From contig JAQJVL010000280.1 of the NCBI GenBank assembly GCA_035578905.1, positions 310,001 to 374,000 on the forward strand: a DNA stretch of 64,000 bases, written 5' to 3'. The stretch is from Stictocephala bisonia. Its lineage: Eukaryota > Arthropoda > Insecta > Hemiptera > Membracidae. The translations under genes were made by a program, and so were the position numbers. Of the stretch, positions 47,759 to 60,600 are shown piece after piece (position 1 is the stretch's first letter; each line of letters starts with the position of its first letter). Under the pieces are notes generated by a model, which was given only the letters and a program-made list of their open reading frames with translations, was not told where the DNA came from and searched no databases.

Positions 47759-49570
47759 TTGAAAATTATGTATTATGTCCAAGGAAACTTGTATTGTATA
47801 ATATTTCTGTCATTTCCAGTTATACAACATTTTTGTTCAAATTAATAATCTTAGGAAGATAACTAAATGTCCATTGTAGTGATTTAGGTTACTTCTTTCA
47901 CAAAATTCACAAAACAGCTTGACAAAACTTGACGAGCTTAGTAAGTAAATGTGACATTAAAAGCTCATTGAATCTCAAATTTGTTTTTTTGCAAAACATT
48001 AATAATGTTTAGGCTAAATTTATAGCTCTCGGTACATCAATATATGGTACAGTCTGGTTTTCTTTACTCTTTGTAGGACTAAGTGTAGGAAAAAACAGGC
48101 ATGTACCAGACAATATTTTTAATTTATGACATTGTTAAGTGTTTTTATATACTGGTGTGATTTGACTTATTCTTGGATTTATAGTTATTATTTGAACGTA
48201 TATTAAGTAAGTAGTAAATAACATCTGAACATGACAGTAGGGTACCTGTTGAGACGTTGCATTGTTTTTTGAATACTCGAAGCCTTGGAAATCTCCAATA
48301 AATTAAGAAAAAAGAAAAAAAACAATCCAACCCCAACAATTAAGAAATTTAATTGATCAGTTGTCTAAATTCAGATGAAAATAAGCTGTGAATGGGTCAT
48401 GTCATGATGTTTGATTGTAATCTATAAATTTAATTGCAATACTAAAAAATTAAAGATGGATTCTGAATCATAGTTTAACCATAAATGCTCCAAATGTAAT
48501 ATAAACTTACAGCCTTAGAATTGTAGAATTGACCAATAACGATGACATATTTTAGTACTCTTTTTGATGTTATTGTATAAAGTATGAGACAAGTTTAATT
48601 GGATAAGCTGTTAACCAAAACAATTCCAAGAAACTTTTTTTTTCAAACTGTAGTAATATTTGTTAATTAAATTCTAGTACTAAGATTTGCTCATAAAGCC
48701 ACCTGATAAATAGATGAATTGTGGATTGTTGGGTAAGTTTTACTTAAAAAGAAGCTAAGGCGAGTGTATTGCAGATACATCCATCGTAAGTGTTGCTTTG
48801 TGTTAGGCGTGATTTTAAATGGTTGTCATATTTTTGTGCTGTCTTGTTTGGTGAATTATTGATATAGTATTTTAGTATCTCATGTTAATAATTTACCCTT
48901 GTCTATAAATTTGACACTTGTGTTATTGAAGGTTGCATGCAAAGTTTTATCCTAACTTGTACATTATATCCCATTTTAATTCCATTAATATGATTGTGAT
49001 TGCAAATAGCAGCTCTTTATAATTTGTTTTTTTTTCTTTTTTTTTCTGTAATTGTTGTGATTGTTTTATAATTAATCTGCTTATAGAAGCACTTGCTTGT
49101 GGTTGTTGTGCTATATATTTTTTAATTGTGTTTTATTTTATTTATATAGTCTTGCATTGCAAACTCAAATATGCTTTGGCATACATTAGTATTTTAGAAA
49201 AAAATAATATTTATTATATGATATCCAACTGGTACAAAGTAAGTTATTTGTTGTTAGCATCATATTAAATTGATATAATCTTAATTATTGGCTTTTTAGC
49301 AGTTCACACTGTACTTAAAATTGTAGCCTCTATCTAATTCTATTTCATTTTTACAGTTCATTTATGTGTGATACTAGAGTCTTCTTATTTACTCTAATAT
49401 TCAGATACACTTCATAAGCATTTAAAATGTGCAATTGACACTAAACCAATTTTTTAAAATTCTGTGGTGATTGAAATTATATCCTATGGATTGTTTTCAA
49501 ATTTAATAATGAAAATTTTTGTAGTTTTTGCTCTTTGTGTGGAGATGTACATTGTTTTTCTACTGTGCAG

Positions 49571-49640
49571 GCTGAGGCTCGTGCTGAATTTGCAGAGAGA
49601 TCTGTCCAGAAGTTGCAAAAGGAGGTCGACAGGCTCGAGG
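49571..49640 (+). CDS. Tm1: Tropomyosin exon 8 (constitutive)
   Basis: 70 nt, the canonical length, phase 0 in and leaving one base (G) of an Asp codon. Encodes [20 protein letters not shown] then RLE. '[24 protein letters not shown]' is the near-invariant tropomyosin segment before the C-terminal exon and overlaps the region that contacts troponin T in muscle. Acceptor ttttctactgtgcag; donor gtatgt. Single copy in the window, so it must join each exon 7 and both exon 9 choices. Confidence 0.98.
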
Positions 49641-50138
49641 GTATGTTTTCATACTATTTAAATCTCAAATGGTTCTTGATAAATGTTCATTCAAAATACA
49701 TTTTATTATCAATGTAAATTAAATGTTTCTATTATAACATGATTATATATTACTTAAATATTTTGTAATATGGTTAGTTAAACCAAAGTCTATATTTTGC
49801 ATTTAAACATTAAAAATGAGTCTTTGTTTTAACTTTTTATTTGTAACTTATTGCTCTTAATATTTAAATAAAACTACTTAAGCTTAAATACTATTTAATT
49901 TTAATTGTTGGCCAAGTAAGTATGGTCAATTGTAATAGTATTTGTGTTGTTAACTAACTTGTTGATGACAGTTTGACTAATATTTTTGTATATAACAAGA
50001 CATTTTTGTAATGTGTGGTTTTTGACTACTTGGAAACACAACAGTAATTTTAATTTATTCTCTTTCAGTTATGTTTTATTTTTGTTTGTTGTGCTGTTTT
50101 TTGTTTTGCTTGAGCATGAGTTTGTTTCTGTTGTGTAG
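49641..50138 (+). other. Tm1: Intron between exon 8 and exon 9a
   Basis: 498 nt, AT-rich, T-rich towards the 3' end (tttgtttctgttgtgtag). No other feature. Confidence 0.9.
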
Positions 50139-50221
50139 ACGACTTGGTCACCGAAAAGGAGAAGAACAAACTACTGCAAGAGGAGATGGAAGCGACGCTC
50201 CATGACATTCAGAACATGTAA
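50139..50221 (+). CDS. Tm1: Tropomyosin exon 9a: terminal coding part, cytoplasmic-type C-terminus
   Basis: 83 coding nt. The first two bases complete Asp, then DLVTEK followed by EKNKLLQEEMEATLHDIQNM and a TAA stop at 50219-50221. This 27-residue tail brings the total to 284 residues. The 'KNKLLQEEMEATLHDIQNM' ending is that of non-muscle (cytoplasmic) insect tropomyosin, as I recall it. The C-terminus forms the head-to-tail overlap with the next dimer's N-terminus, so exon choice sets polymerisation and, in muscle, troponin T binding. Acceptor ttgtgtag. Use of this exon requires polyadenylation downstream, before 9b. Confidence 0.97.
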
Positions 50222-51226
50222 CAGACCACTTCCCATCATCCTCGCTCTCCTTTCCACCTCACGCTATCGGTGCAGCTAACCACTCACGCTCGCACACTCC
50301 GACAATCCCCTTACGACTCGTTAAAAATATATATTAAGATCTGCTAAATCTGTTAAACTCCTTTGTTGAAAATTGAGAAGATATATTATGCTTAGAATTA
50401 GATAGCATTGCACAATTTATTTGAATTAATAATTATTTTTGTATAAATCATTTTTTTCTACCATTAAATGTAGTTATTCAACAACATTTGCAATTATCTT
50501 TTTGTAATCTTGTTTAGTTTACTTAATTGAAAGTGGATTCAAATTTACCTGATTGATATCTTCTGTTTTGTTATTAAACCTATATTCTAAGTGAATATAG
50601 AAAATATTCTAAGTAGAAGGTTATGAAATTCATTCTTTCCAGCATTCAACTATACTATCTTTATTTCTGTCAAAGATTTGTCAGAAACAAATCTTTTGGC
50701 AATATAACATTTAAAAATATTTGTTATCTCAGCAAATTAAAGAGAAGGGAGGGTAAAGCAGCTAACTGGTGGAGAGTTGCTATAGAGTTAAGGGGGGATT
50801 GTCGGAACCATCCCTCTTAGTGGGTTAACTCAAGGACTCTATTCCTTACATTCCATGTATATAATAAACTAGCGAATATTATTGTTTAAAAGAATACGAT
50901 AATTGTTGATTTTGCTCATTGTTGAACGACAGAGATATAAAATCGTGCCTTCTTGATTATTTGTATTGTTAGTTGGCTTACTTAATTATGTTGTATACAC
51001 TTTATTGTATGGTTGCTTATTAACGAAGGAAGTTTGTACTAAATTAATTTATTTAATAATAAATTATATCAAAGAGTAAATTGCTTGTTTTAATCATAAC
51101 GCTTAATCGCTTTTATTCTTAAAAGCTTTGCTAAGAATTTAAAACTTCTAAACTATTTTAAATAATTTTTGCTGCAATTAATGTGCAATACCCATAGCAG
51201 AAGAGTGAGGTTTTAGTCTTAATAAA
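50222..51226 (+). other. Tm1: Probable 3' UTR of the exon 9a transcript
   Basis: After the stop at 50221 there is a C-rich stretch (50222-50310) followed by AT-rich sequence. Candidate AATAAA signals occur at 50863, 51058 and 51221. The actual end cannot be fixed from sequence. Confidence 0.5.
50863..50868 (+). promoter_or_regulatory. Candidate polyadenylation signal AATAAA for exon 9a
   Basis: First canonical AATAAA after the exon 9a stop, about 640 nt downstream. Further AATAAA hexamers at 51058 and 51221 are equally possible. Confidence 0.4.
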
Positions 51227-52454
51227 CCATAAATTATGAACTTGTCATATTTAACTATATTGTTTTGTTGTTATATAAACAATTGTGGTAATTTACTACA
51301 CATATCACTTTTTTATTTAATATAATAAGTTCAATTACTCTTTTGAAATTCTACTAAATGTGGCTCCAATTGATCATACTCCGTTCATTCATTCATTGAT
51401 ATCATTGTTCAATAAGATAAAATTAAAGAGCCCTGTGATTCCCTTCACTAAAGCACACTCACACACACGCAGCTTGCTAAGGCCTGTTCATACGTGCGTG
51501 CAAACTGGTGACAAGTCTCGCACGTACGTGTGGATCTCCGCATGCATTGCATGGTAATATTTATGTATATATATATTAGTTTTATGTCAGATGAGATTGA
51601 TTTTTTAGCTTAAAGATTGTTTTTTTTTTTTTTTTTATTGCGTTGTAGTTAGCAATAATTTAAATTGTGCTTCTTTATTATTATTTGCTCTTCTGGCTGA
51701 GCTATTTTGTTCTAATTCTGAAGTTTTAAGTAAAATTATTACTTTTAACTTGAGAGCATACAAATAGAAAATTTTAAGTTTTTATTTCATCACAGTACGA
51801 TGTATTTGACATTTGTACTTTATAGCAATTTATTGTTTCTAATCAGCGAATATATATTCAGTCTGTTATTTATTTAATCCTCGTTTGTCAATTACTTAAA
51901 GAGTAAAATACATTTATTAGGTTCATCTGCTACATTTTCCAAGTTTATCAAGTTATTTTTTTTATGCTCTGAAACAATAAATTTTTAAACTAAACTGATG
52001 ATTTGGTCCCATATTTCTTCTTCATTTATTGATTACTGATTTCAATCCATCTTAAATTAATCTGTTCTATTTTATTAACTAAACAATTTCTTTGTTGACT
52101 TGTGCAGTATTTTTATTGTTCTAAAAAACAATAATTGTAGTATTCATAGTTAAATATTAGGCTTCAGTCACATTTTTTAACAGTAAACATTTTTTTATTG
52201 TAATATTATTACTATTTAAAACTATAAAATGTATACATAGAACACTAAAGTTTACTACTAGCTAGGGATTTTAGTTAACTACAAAGCTAAAGGGGAAAGC
52301 CATAGTATAAAACTCTCAAATATGCAGAAACCCCTTTGAAATGAATAAATCAATTTAATTAAAAAAATTGTATTTTAATTACTGAAAATTGTTTCACATG
52401 AATCTTGTTTAACTGATATCACATTATTGAAATATGGTATAAATATTTTCATTT

Positions 52455-53038
52455 TTTATGATTGGGAGGGTCAGGCTTTCAGTACCTGGTAACGGCCCCT
52501 CAGCCAAAAGGCTTATTGTGCTTTACAGGACTTAAACCTCATCCAATCCAAGATCCCTAGAGAACCTTGAAATTGCCTTGATGAGGTTTTCCTGTGCTAC
52601 ATCTTGGCCACGTTCTGATATGCCGCCCAAAGTGAGAGCCCACTTCCTAGCTTGGGCCAGGCAGTGGAGGAGGATGTGCCCTCCAGACTCTTCTTCCTCT
52701 CCACATTTCCTGCACAAGAGAATGGGTGTTGTAAACCCCATCTTTTTCATGTGTGCCCTAAACGTCCAATGTCCAGTTATGAAACCAACCTCCCTTCAGA
52801 GTTTTGATCTTGCAAGATAAAGAGCTTCAACCGTGAACGATGGCCCTAACAGGACCTTCTTTACTTGCCTGTTACCTGGCGTTAGGTCTCCTTGTGCTTT
52901 CCAGCGACCCATGTAGAGGCAACCCTCTTGGCGAGGCTGTAAGCAACCCCACATGTCAACACTGAGCCAATGAGAGGTTATTCAGCGCCTTTCTTGGCAC
53001 AGTGGTCTGCGCTCTCGTTTCCCAGTACCCCAGTGTAC
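52455..53038 (-). mobile_element. 5'-truncated non-LTR retrotransposon (RNase H end, jockey-like)
   Basis: On the minus strand, 53037-52981 reads YTGVLGNESADHCAKKGAE, the C-terminal signature of a LINE RNase H domain (GNE.AD..A..GA). Further on (52800-52535), frames give GFITGHWTFRAHMKKMG and CRKCGEEEESGGHILLHC, the Cys/His knuckle that follows RNase H in many insect jockey/R1-type elements. At least one frame break lies between. The 5' part (endonuclease, reverse transcriptase) is absent, as expected for truncated LINE insertion. Confidence 0.85.
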
Positions 53039-53704
53039 AATAAAATATCTTAATTAAACATCTAGTATAATTTACAGCTAACATCCTTTGTTTAGTTGCA
53101 TAGCCCATTAAAATTGTTTAATATGCTCTCTGGTTAAAAGATGATTAAAAAAAAATCATTTTTCCCTTTCATTTAACTTTCCACAGTTAATTAAATTAAC
53201 ATTATAAGAAAGAGTGCTGATCGTCCGTTTAAAAAGTTGTCTGAAAAGTTTTGGTGATTAGATTTTAATATAGTGTGTTGGTTGACAAAAAAAGATTAAA
53301 TATTAATTTGTGTGAAATTAAAAGATAAATTTTACTTTAATACAAGTTTGTTAATTGACCATAAATTAACATTTTTTGTCCAAAACAAAATTGTATACAA
53401 GGTGTCCCATAAGTAGGCAGCCAAACTTCTGGAGATTATTTCAAACGTCAAAACAAATAAAAATTGTCATATAAACATGTGGTCTATCTCGCTCCGTTTT
53501 CCATCTCTCTGCGTGTATGTAATTTTTACAAAAAGTATAATATCTCAAAAGTCAACTAAACTCTACAACTGATACAGCATAGGTATCTCGATCGAGATCC
53601 ATTTACACCTCACGCAACTGCTAGCACCTTGGTCGACACGCATTATGTCGACCATTATTTATAGCATTATAACTACATAGATGATATTTATGAATACTAT
53701 TATA

Positions 53705-55072
53705 CAGGGTGATCAACTCAAGGTGGCCACCATTGGGATTTCAAAAAGTACTAATTTTACAGCAAACTTCAAATGGGGAACTTAATCTTATTTTTTATGT
53801 TCTTTACAATTACGTAGTTCAAACTTTAAATAAAATTTGGCGCCATTTTCCAATATGGTGGTCAACTTTGAAATTTCTTATGGTTTTGACTGTAAGAATT
53901 TGAGAAACTGCAAGAACTTTTCACCATTCAATTAAATAAAAATAATAATAAATAATCATAATGAGTCAAGCTTTTTATTTGTATTAGCAGAACACGCCTC
54001 TTTAATAAATTGTTGAAATAAGGATTTCTGAAACTTTCAGCGCTCCTAGTGGTGAAACGGTTAAGTATATTAAAATAATACCAAGAGTAAAAGATTCTAA
54101 GAATTACTAGTTCAACCTAAATCCATCATTAAAAAAAATAGGGATTCCCATAAAAAATTTCAAAGTATTAAATTTTGAACTATGTTATTGTAATGAACAT
54201 AAAATATAAGGTTAAGTTCCCCATTTAACACGTTGATTGCGGGCGACGTTGATCAACGATGTGCCGCAGTAGCGCGTGTGGCGGGCAGCGTTGTACAATG
54301 ATCCTACAGTCCTTGAAATGTATTGACTCCGTGTGAGGTTAGCCATTGCCCGGGAACGTTGTGTCGCTCGTCGCTTGTTGTGCCGGTCTTTGTGAACATT
54401 TCGATGTACTTCGTTTTTGGATACCATTATTTTTGTGTTTGTGGTACCAGTTCTACGTTTTAGTGTTTTTTAGGATTGTTATAAGTAATTTTTGTGCAAT
54501 GGATGATAGTTTTCGACAAGTTCCACAAGGTTATTCATGAGTGAAATATAGTGTAACAATGGCGGTGGGAAGTGTTGTACAGTTTTTTTATTTTTAGTAT
54601 TACCCATTTTTATATTACCATACATTATTAGGACTAACTGTACATTCTCATGCCATTCGATAACATTGTGCGCGAACTTATTATTATCGTGACTAAACAT
54701 TATTTTTTCGACAGAAGATGTTTTTTTTGTTGTTGTAAAACTGTTTATTTATTCTGTTATGCAATTATCAATAATGGGACTGTACAAAATTGTCAACAAT
54801 CACCAGCTGAGTAACGCTTACCGGCACCTCAGGCGGACAACGTTGATCAATGCACCGGAAATGACGTCAATGGAATTGGCCTAATTCCATACCTGGACAC
54901 CTTCTGACACTACTCTGGCTACAATGGGACTATTTATAAAGTAAATAAAAATTTATTATATTTCAGCCTGGGGCATGCACAATGTTGGGCGATTTCAGCA
55001 ATGAACGTGTTAAAGTTTGCTGTAAAATTAGTACTTTTTGAAATCCCAATGGTGGCCACCTTGAATTGTTCT
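53705..55072. mobile_element. Foldback DNA element interrupted by a TTAA element
   Basis: TA then CAGGGTGATCAACTCAAGGT at the left; the right arm (about 54130-54224 plus 55014-55072) is its inverted copy, including 'ggtggccaccattgggattt', 'tactaattttacagcaaact' and 'atggggaactta'. Arms are about 190 bp. The extreme right terminus has decayed. The right arm is split cleanly at a TTAA by the 781-bp element below; removing that insert and one TTAA restores colinearity with the left arm. Confidence 0.75.
54229..55009. mobile_element. piggyBac-like TTAA MITE 1 (781 bp)
   Basis: Bounded by TTAA on both sides (54225-54228, 55010-55013) with inverted ends CACGTTGATTGC and the complement of CACGTTCATTGC. 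Carries two copies of the palindrome CGTTGATCAACG or a close variant (54247-54260 and 54838-54850). No transposase frame. The host site is an arm of a foldback element whose other arm shows the uninterrupted sequence, so the boundaries are unusually certain. Confidence 0.85.
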
Positions 55073-55891
55073 ACGAAAATCATAGAATAATAATCTCTTG
55101 GTTGTGGGGCTATTTTCGTTCCGCAGATATACATATTAGCCTATTGAAAACCACCAATATTCTCTACCAGCTGCTTAGTAGTCTATGTTTACACTTGAGA
55201 AAAATAAGGTCTAATAAATTATAAGTTTTATTAGACAAAACGTGATCATTCAGTATAGTCCTGGTAATCCGAAATAATTGTGACCAAACCCATTTCGGAT
55301 TACCGAATTTTACAGATTAAACAGATTCTTAAAACCCTCTTTTGATAAAACATAACACATGTAATATTCCTAACAGTACTTAAGTTTTGAAAGCAATAAA
55401 TAGGCTATGATTATAAAAAGGAGAGTGAACCCTTTAATAAAAAAATACATTCAACTAAGACATAAGATCAAACACCGTTTTTAAGACAAAAAGTTGGAGT
55501 AACTAGCGGAAATCGATCCCGGCCCCAACTCTATCTGATTCCATTCCATTCACCATTTGGCCACTTAATCAGCTGACGGAAGTCGTGTGCATATTTCTGG
55601 CGTTCTCACATTACCTCAGACAGCACTGTTCCTAATTTCCAATGTCAGTATCTTATCAACAGTTCGAACTCATGTGTTTTATGAATCTTAGTTTTGTTGT
55701 AACCCATACAGAAGCTCCAGCGGCGTTTGATGTCAGACTACGCTATGTACAGCAACACCCCGATTCGACCCCAGTGGCTACCATGTTTCGACTTGCTGGC
55801 GTAGTTTAGTTTCGAGAGATAGGAATTCTTTAAAGTAAAGAAATTTAACTGATACTTCCAGACCAAAGTAATATTTGAAAAGTTTATTTAA

Positions 55892-56917
55892 CCCTAGATC
55901 ATGAGGAACGACATAATTTATGCTGTTCACAAAACCCCTTCTATGAACTGAGTGAGGAACTGCATAATTTATGCTGTTGCATTCAAATCAATAAAACATA
56001 TGTTTATTATCAAGCAATCACTACAAAGTTGGTACCAATCGAAACAGAATGTTCTGTTCTATACATATCAGATTTTAAATAATTTTGCTATGCCATTTTA
56101 TAAACGTAGGAAATAAAATTAGAACGTGAAACTCGAAATTTCTGCCCGGCAGAGGTCTGGAGGGAGTAAAATTGCCGATGTTTGAGATCACTGAAGAATA
56201 ACCAGAAGAATAAGGCGTGCCAAATGTTAGTCTGTAGAAAATGAAATACTCTATCCAACAAAACAAATTTCATTCTCTTAGCTGCATTGGGTATTTTACA
56301 AAAAATATTTTTGTACATCCTTGTTTACACGATTTCCCAAAAGCGAGGTACGGCATAATTTATGCTGTTGATAAAAGTTTAGCTAATAATTTATTTATTG
56401 AGATGAAAACTTGTGCTGCTTTGAGCGAATTTCGTGAAGTAGGTTGGCAATGGTCACGTGACAAGTTTTCACTTTACTGGAAGAAGCAGAGCCCGTCAAC
56501 GCCACGGCCAGAGTAGACACAGCCATTTTTTCTTTTTTAGTGTCCCATTTTCTTTGCAAGTGTTTTATTTGCTGTATGTTTTATAAATTACTATTTGAAT
56601 GGATAAAATGTTGTGTTGTGTTTAGTGTAGTCATGGTACAATGTGCTATAGTGGTTTTTAGTGTCTAAAATAATCAGAAATAGCGAAATTGATACTTATG
56701 TAGGTACTAGCCTAAACATTTATTTTTTATCCGATTTTAACAAACAACGTGTGTACGGATAGGGTGTTAGTCTAGCCTACTTATAGTAATCTTAGAAAAA
56801 AATAAAAAATAGTATGTATTATTTCTGTTCAATCTAAATAGATTGTATATTTTATTTACGTGAAAAAAATAAGCAGTAGGGAGCACACATTGGTCACCTG
56901 ATGCTCACGATCTAGGG
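55892..56917. mobile_element. piggyBac-like TTAA MITE 2 (1026 bp)
   Basis: TTAA at 55888-55891 and 56918-56921 flank inverted ends CCCTAGATCATGAG and the complement of CCCTAGATCGTGAG. Contains three direct repeats of a 'gaggaac(g/t)(a/g)cataatttatgctgtt' module (near 55903, 55952 and 56344). CCCTAGA is the kind of terminus known for piggyBac. The frames at 56241-56516 (+) and 56075-56318 (-) are not recognised. Confidence 0.85.
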
Positions 56918-57328
56918 TTAAACAGTTAAATACTTGAAATAATATTTTTTTGCAAAATCTACTGTCAATTTCGTTTTCGGATTTGCGGGACTACTGTATT
57001 CTGATTCTAAATAACATTTTCAAGACTATGGCTATTTTGAAATTGCAATTGTACTGAAATATAAGTTTTTAATTCATTTTTTTTTTTTTTATTTATTGGA
57101 TGTTTTTGAATTTTTGGAAAACAAGACGAACATGAAATGTATGGTAAGATTAATTCTTACATATTATTATTCTTCATACTAATATGTAAAAATTAACTTA
57201 AAACAAATATATGACATTTAGGATATTGAATTATATATGATTTTTTTACTATCTTTCAAAAAAGCCCTTTCGAATGCGCCAGTTAGCACTTAGCGGTTGA
57301 GATAAAGACTCACTGCTTCTAGGGTTAA

Positions 57329-58389
57329 CCCTTAAGTGCCAACGTCCGACTAGGATGACGCGGCAAAATGGTGTGAGAAAACCCAATGTCCGACTAGGAT
57401 GACACGGCAAAATGGTGCGAGAAAACCCAATGCCCGACAAGGAGGAAGCGACAAAAAATTCTAATAAATTATTAATTATGAGGCTATCCATTGTTAAACT
57501 AGTTATAAATGTAATCACGAAAGACCAAAGACCAATATTTTTATAGTTAAATTGTTATTGTTCATGGTCAAAATAATATAGTACATTATATAATTCATAT
57601 CGTCATGGCAACGTGTGTTATATTGTTTGTGACTTACACTTCGATATAGTTTATTTTGGTGTTTTAGTGTTTTTACCATTAGGTTTGTGACTGGTAGGAG
57701 GGAAAATAAAACAAAACAAAAAACAATTTATTTGCAAAATGTTAATAGGGGCTTCATTCCTACTGTCTCTACCATTCCATATTCATTAAAAAAAAATGTT
57801 TGTTACCTAAATAACATAGTTATTTAGTAATAAGTATTTATTACTTATTACTAAATACTTATTAACATAGCAATAGTTAATAAGTATTTGTAAATATTGT
57901 TTTATTTTTGTAAAACTAAGAACAGAGTTATTTTAAATAGGCCTTATACAACAAATTAAAAAATGTAAAATTGTAATAATTTGAAAAGAGTGGAAGAAAA
58001 TCTTTATTTTTGAAAATAGAAGATTTTATTTTTGTGTCTATATAAAAAACATGTCTTGTTTTGACAAATAAATCAGTTACTAGTATGAGGATTTTTTTCT
58101 AGACTAAATGTTAGTAAAACTTAAAAAATTATAGCCTTTTTTGTAAATGAAAGTTTTCTGAATTTAAAAATACTAATTTTATCGGCATGATAAATAAATA
58201 TTATGTTTAGTTATAATATAGTTTCATAAATAAAACAAAACAAAAAATATTAATTTCTACAAAAAAAATAACAAAGTTATATTGGTTTTTCCAAACAGCT
58301 GTAAAACTGGGCTTTCTCGCATTACTATATAGCGCTCAGGCCGGGATTTCTCGCATGCATACTAGGCAAAACTCCTGGCACTCAAAGGG
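57329..58389. mobile_element. piggyBac-like TTAA MITE 3 (1061 bp)
   Basis: TTAA at 57325-57328 and 58390-58393 flank inverted ends CCCTTAAGTGCCAACG and the complement of CCCTTTGAGTGCCAGGAG. A 'cgactaggatgac(g/a)cggcaaaatggtg' module is repeated in tandem near the left end (57344 and 57392), with a third diverged copy. A near-perfect palindrome sits at 57822-57856. No transposase frame. Confidence 0.85.
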
Positions 58390-58754
58390 TTAAGATAAAA
58401 TCATCAACCTTAGTATGAATACTGGCCTTAATAGTTTGCATATTCTTTACAAATTTCATTTCTGTACACCAGTCTTTTTTAAATGGCGGCCATATAAAGT
58501 GTTTAAAGCCAAATATGTCAAAAACTTTAAATTTTAGTAAAAACTTCTATGATAACCAAAATATCAAAGATTTTGTTCAACTTATGATGTTATAAATATC
58601 GTTAAGAACTAACAAATATTAACTGAGAAATTTAAATCGTTATCAAATAAAGAAAATTTCCTTGCTGAAGAATCCATTATAAGACAAAAATTTATTTTAC
58701 TTAGTTAATATCTATTCAGTTTTAAATATATACCATAATGTGCGGGAAATAGTT

Positions 58755-59150
58755 TAGTTTGAAGGTTGTTTACATTAAATCTGAATTTGTGATTTGAACA
58801 GCTTTTTTTTTAAATTTATTTTTTCCATTCTTTTATTTTAAAAGATAAATGCATGTCTGTACATTCCTTAGAAATGTAATCAATTGAACATCTGTTTTTA
58901 TTTAGGTGTGTTTTTACATCCTTTAATTTAAATTCAATTCAACATTAACATGTGACTTAAAGCAAACTTTCTTATTCAGACCTAAATAAAAACGATGTTC
59001 AATTAACTACATTTCTAAGGAATATACAGACGAAACACTAATTTTATTTAAATACAAGTATGAAAAAAATCCTCTAAATCAACTTTTCAATTGATCACAG
59101 CCAGATTTTATGTAAACAACTTTCAACAACTTGAGTTGTGGCTTAGTCCA
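58755..59150. repeat. Inverted pair of a dispersed repeat
   Basis: 58755-58930 and 58985-59150 are inverted copies of the same sequence found at 29680-29850, sharing 'gttgtttacata(a)aatctg' and 'ccttagaaatgta'. The pair could form a hairpin of about 160 bp with a short loop. Confidence 0.6.
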
Positions 59151-59285
59151 GTACCTGGACATAAAACAGGACATTACTCTGAAATTCTTTAAAATAGCAA
59201 TGATTCGACTGAAAATTTGTTGTTCAACTTTTCCAACCTTTTAGTTCAAACTTGATATCAAGCTGATAGACGTTGTTTATTTTTT

Positions 59286-59582
59286 AGGGGTGAAAACCAC
59301 CCTATTCATAAAAAATTAAAAGTGAGTAAGTCGTATTATATTTTAAAATCACGTTTTTATACTCGGAACATATTTTATTTCCTGTTGTAGAGCATAATTC
59401 ATCTAAATATCATAGGCTTCAACCCCTAAAAAAACCATCCCTGCCGATAGAAATTAAAAAAGGCAGTTTATATGTTGAATTAATGTTTCTATATTAAAAT
59501 TGACAATTTGTTTCTTGTTCTAGAACATAATTTATTGTACCTCATTATATTGGACCCTAAAAACCACCCCTACTGAGAAAAT
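59286..59582. repeat. Degenerate tandem repeat, about 120 bp x 2.5
   Basis: 'accaccc(t/c)...', 'gt(t/a)(g/c)tagagcataattcat' and 'aacccctaaaaa' type blocks recur at roughly 120-bp intervals (59290, 59410-59440, 59540-59570). Strongly diverged. Confidence 0.4.
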
Positions 59583-59944
59583 TTGTTTGCTAGAGACATG
59601 TTTACACACGCTGCTAGAGCAGGTGCAGTTTGGAGGTCAAAGCCGCTTGGTTCTGCCTCTTCATATTCATAACTTTGCGCACAAAAATATGAATACCTGA
59701 AAAAAGTTCGGCACGGCATCAGAATAGCATCGGCACAGCTCGGATTAACAAGAAACATATCTATTCCAGTAATGAATTTTTAAAATTTTTTATTTTCAAT
59801 TAATTTATTAGTAATAAATAAATATGCATCTTAGTGCGCTTGATACGAGAATGAACTCGTACACATGATTTTAACAGTTGTGTCCAACATTTTAGAAAAT
59901 TAAATTTATATACCAATAGTACAAAAACTAATTATTTACAATTA

Positions 59945-60600
59945 ATTCTGCTTGAAACCCGAGGCCTTAGTAAATAGTCCAATGGTAATGACAGACAACA
60001 CCGTCTTACGGGAGGTTGAGTCAGCAAAGTTCCTTGGGATATAATTTGATCGAAGTTTGACCTGGACTAGCCATGTGGACCATGTCTGTGCCAGAGTTTC
60101 ATCAGGCGTTTACGCCCTGAGAAAACTGTCAATGTTTTGTCCAATTTAAGTTCTTCTCATGGCCTACTTTGGTCTAATTCATTCCCACCTTACCTATGGA
60201 ATCCCAGTACTGGGTGGATGCTCAAGCACTCAATTCCTCTTAATTTTCAGACTGCAAAAAAAGCAGTACGTATTATATCAAAACTGAATTCTAGAGTCGT
60301 GTAAACAGCCTTTATTGAGCTGATATTACTAACACTGCCCTGTCTCTACATCCTTGAAACTACTCTCCTCTGTATGACCAAGTGTTTCCTTATGCGAGGT
60401 AGTGACATACATACGTATGGAACCTAAGGCAGGGACAGTTACAGAATTGGACAGCACAGAACGTCGATATATGAGCACTTACCGTCGCAGGCGGTTGTTA
60501 CGTTTATCAACAGCCTACCTGACTCAATGAGAAATGTTCCAGTGCCCCACACCTTTGGCGAACTTTATCAGAACTGCGTCCACAAAAAAAAAAAAAACAA
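59945..60600 (+). mobile_element. Non-LTR retrotransposon fragment (reverse transcriptase C-terminal part)
   Basis: Plus-strand frames, broken by stops, give SAKFLGI, then DRSLTWTSHVDHVCARVSSG, VYALRKLSMF, AYFGLIHSHLTYGIPVLGGC, LQKKAVRIISKLNSR, LTLPCLYILE and LPDSMRNVPVPHTF. This is the order of the reverse-transcriptase thumb and C-terminal region in jockey-like insect LINEs lacking RNase H. It ends in an A-rich tail (60582-60603), so the 3' end is present and the 5' part lost. Confidence 0.8.

Larger units (their letters stand above)
46457..49570 (+). other. Tm1: Intron between exon 7c and exon 8
   Basis: 3.1 kb. Contains copy B of a short dispersed repeat (47498-47590) and an AT microsatellite (47732-47758). 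Nothing else recognised. Confidence 0.85.

Noticed and set aside
51450..51560. GC-richer stretch with acgtgcgtgc / gcacgtacgt motifs downstream of exon 9a
   Set aside because: Looks like a piece of a repeat, but no ends, copies or coding content could be established in the window.
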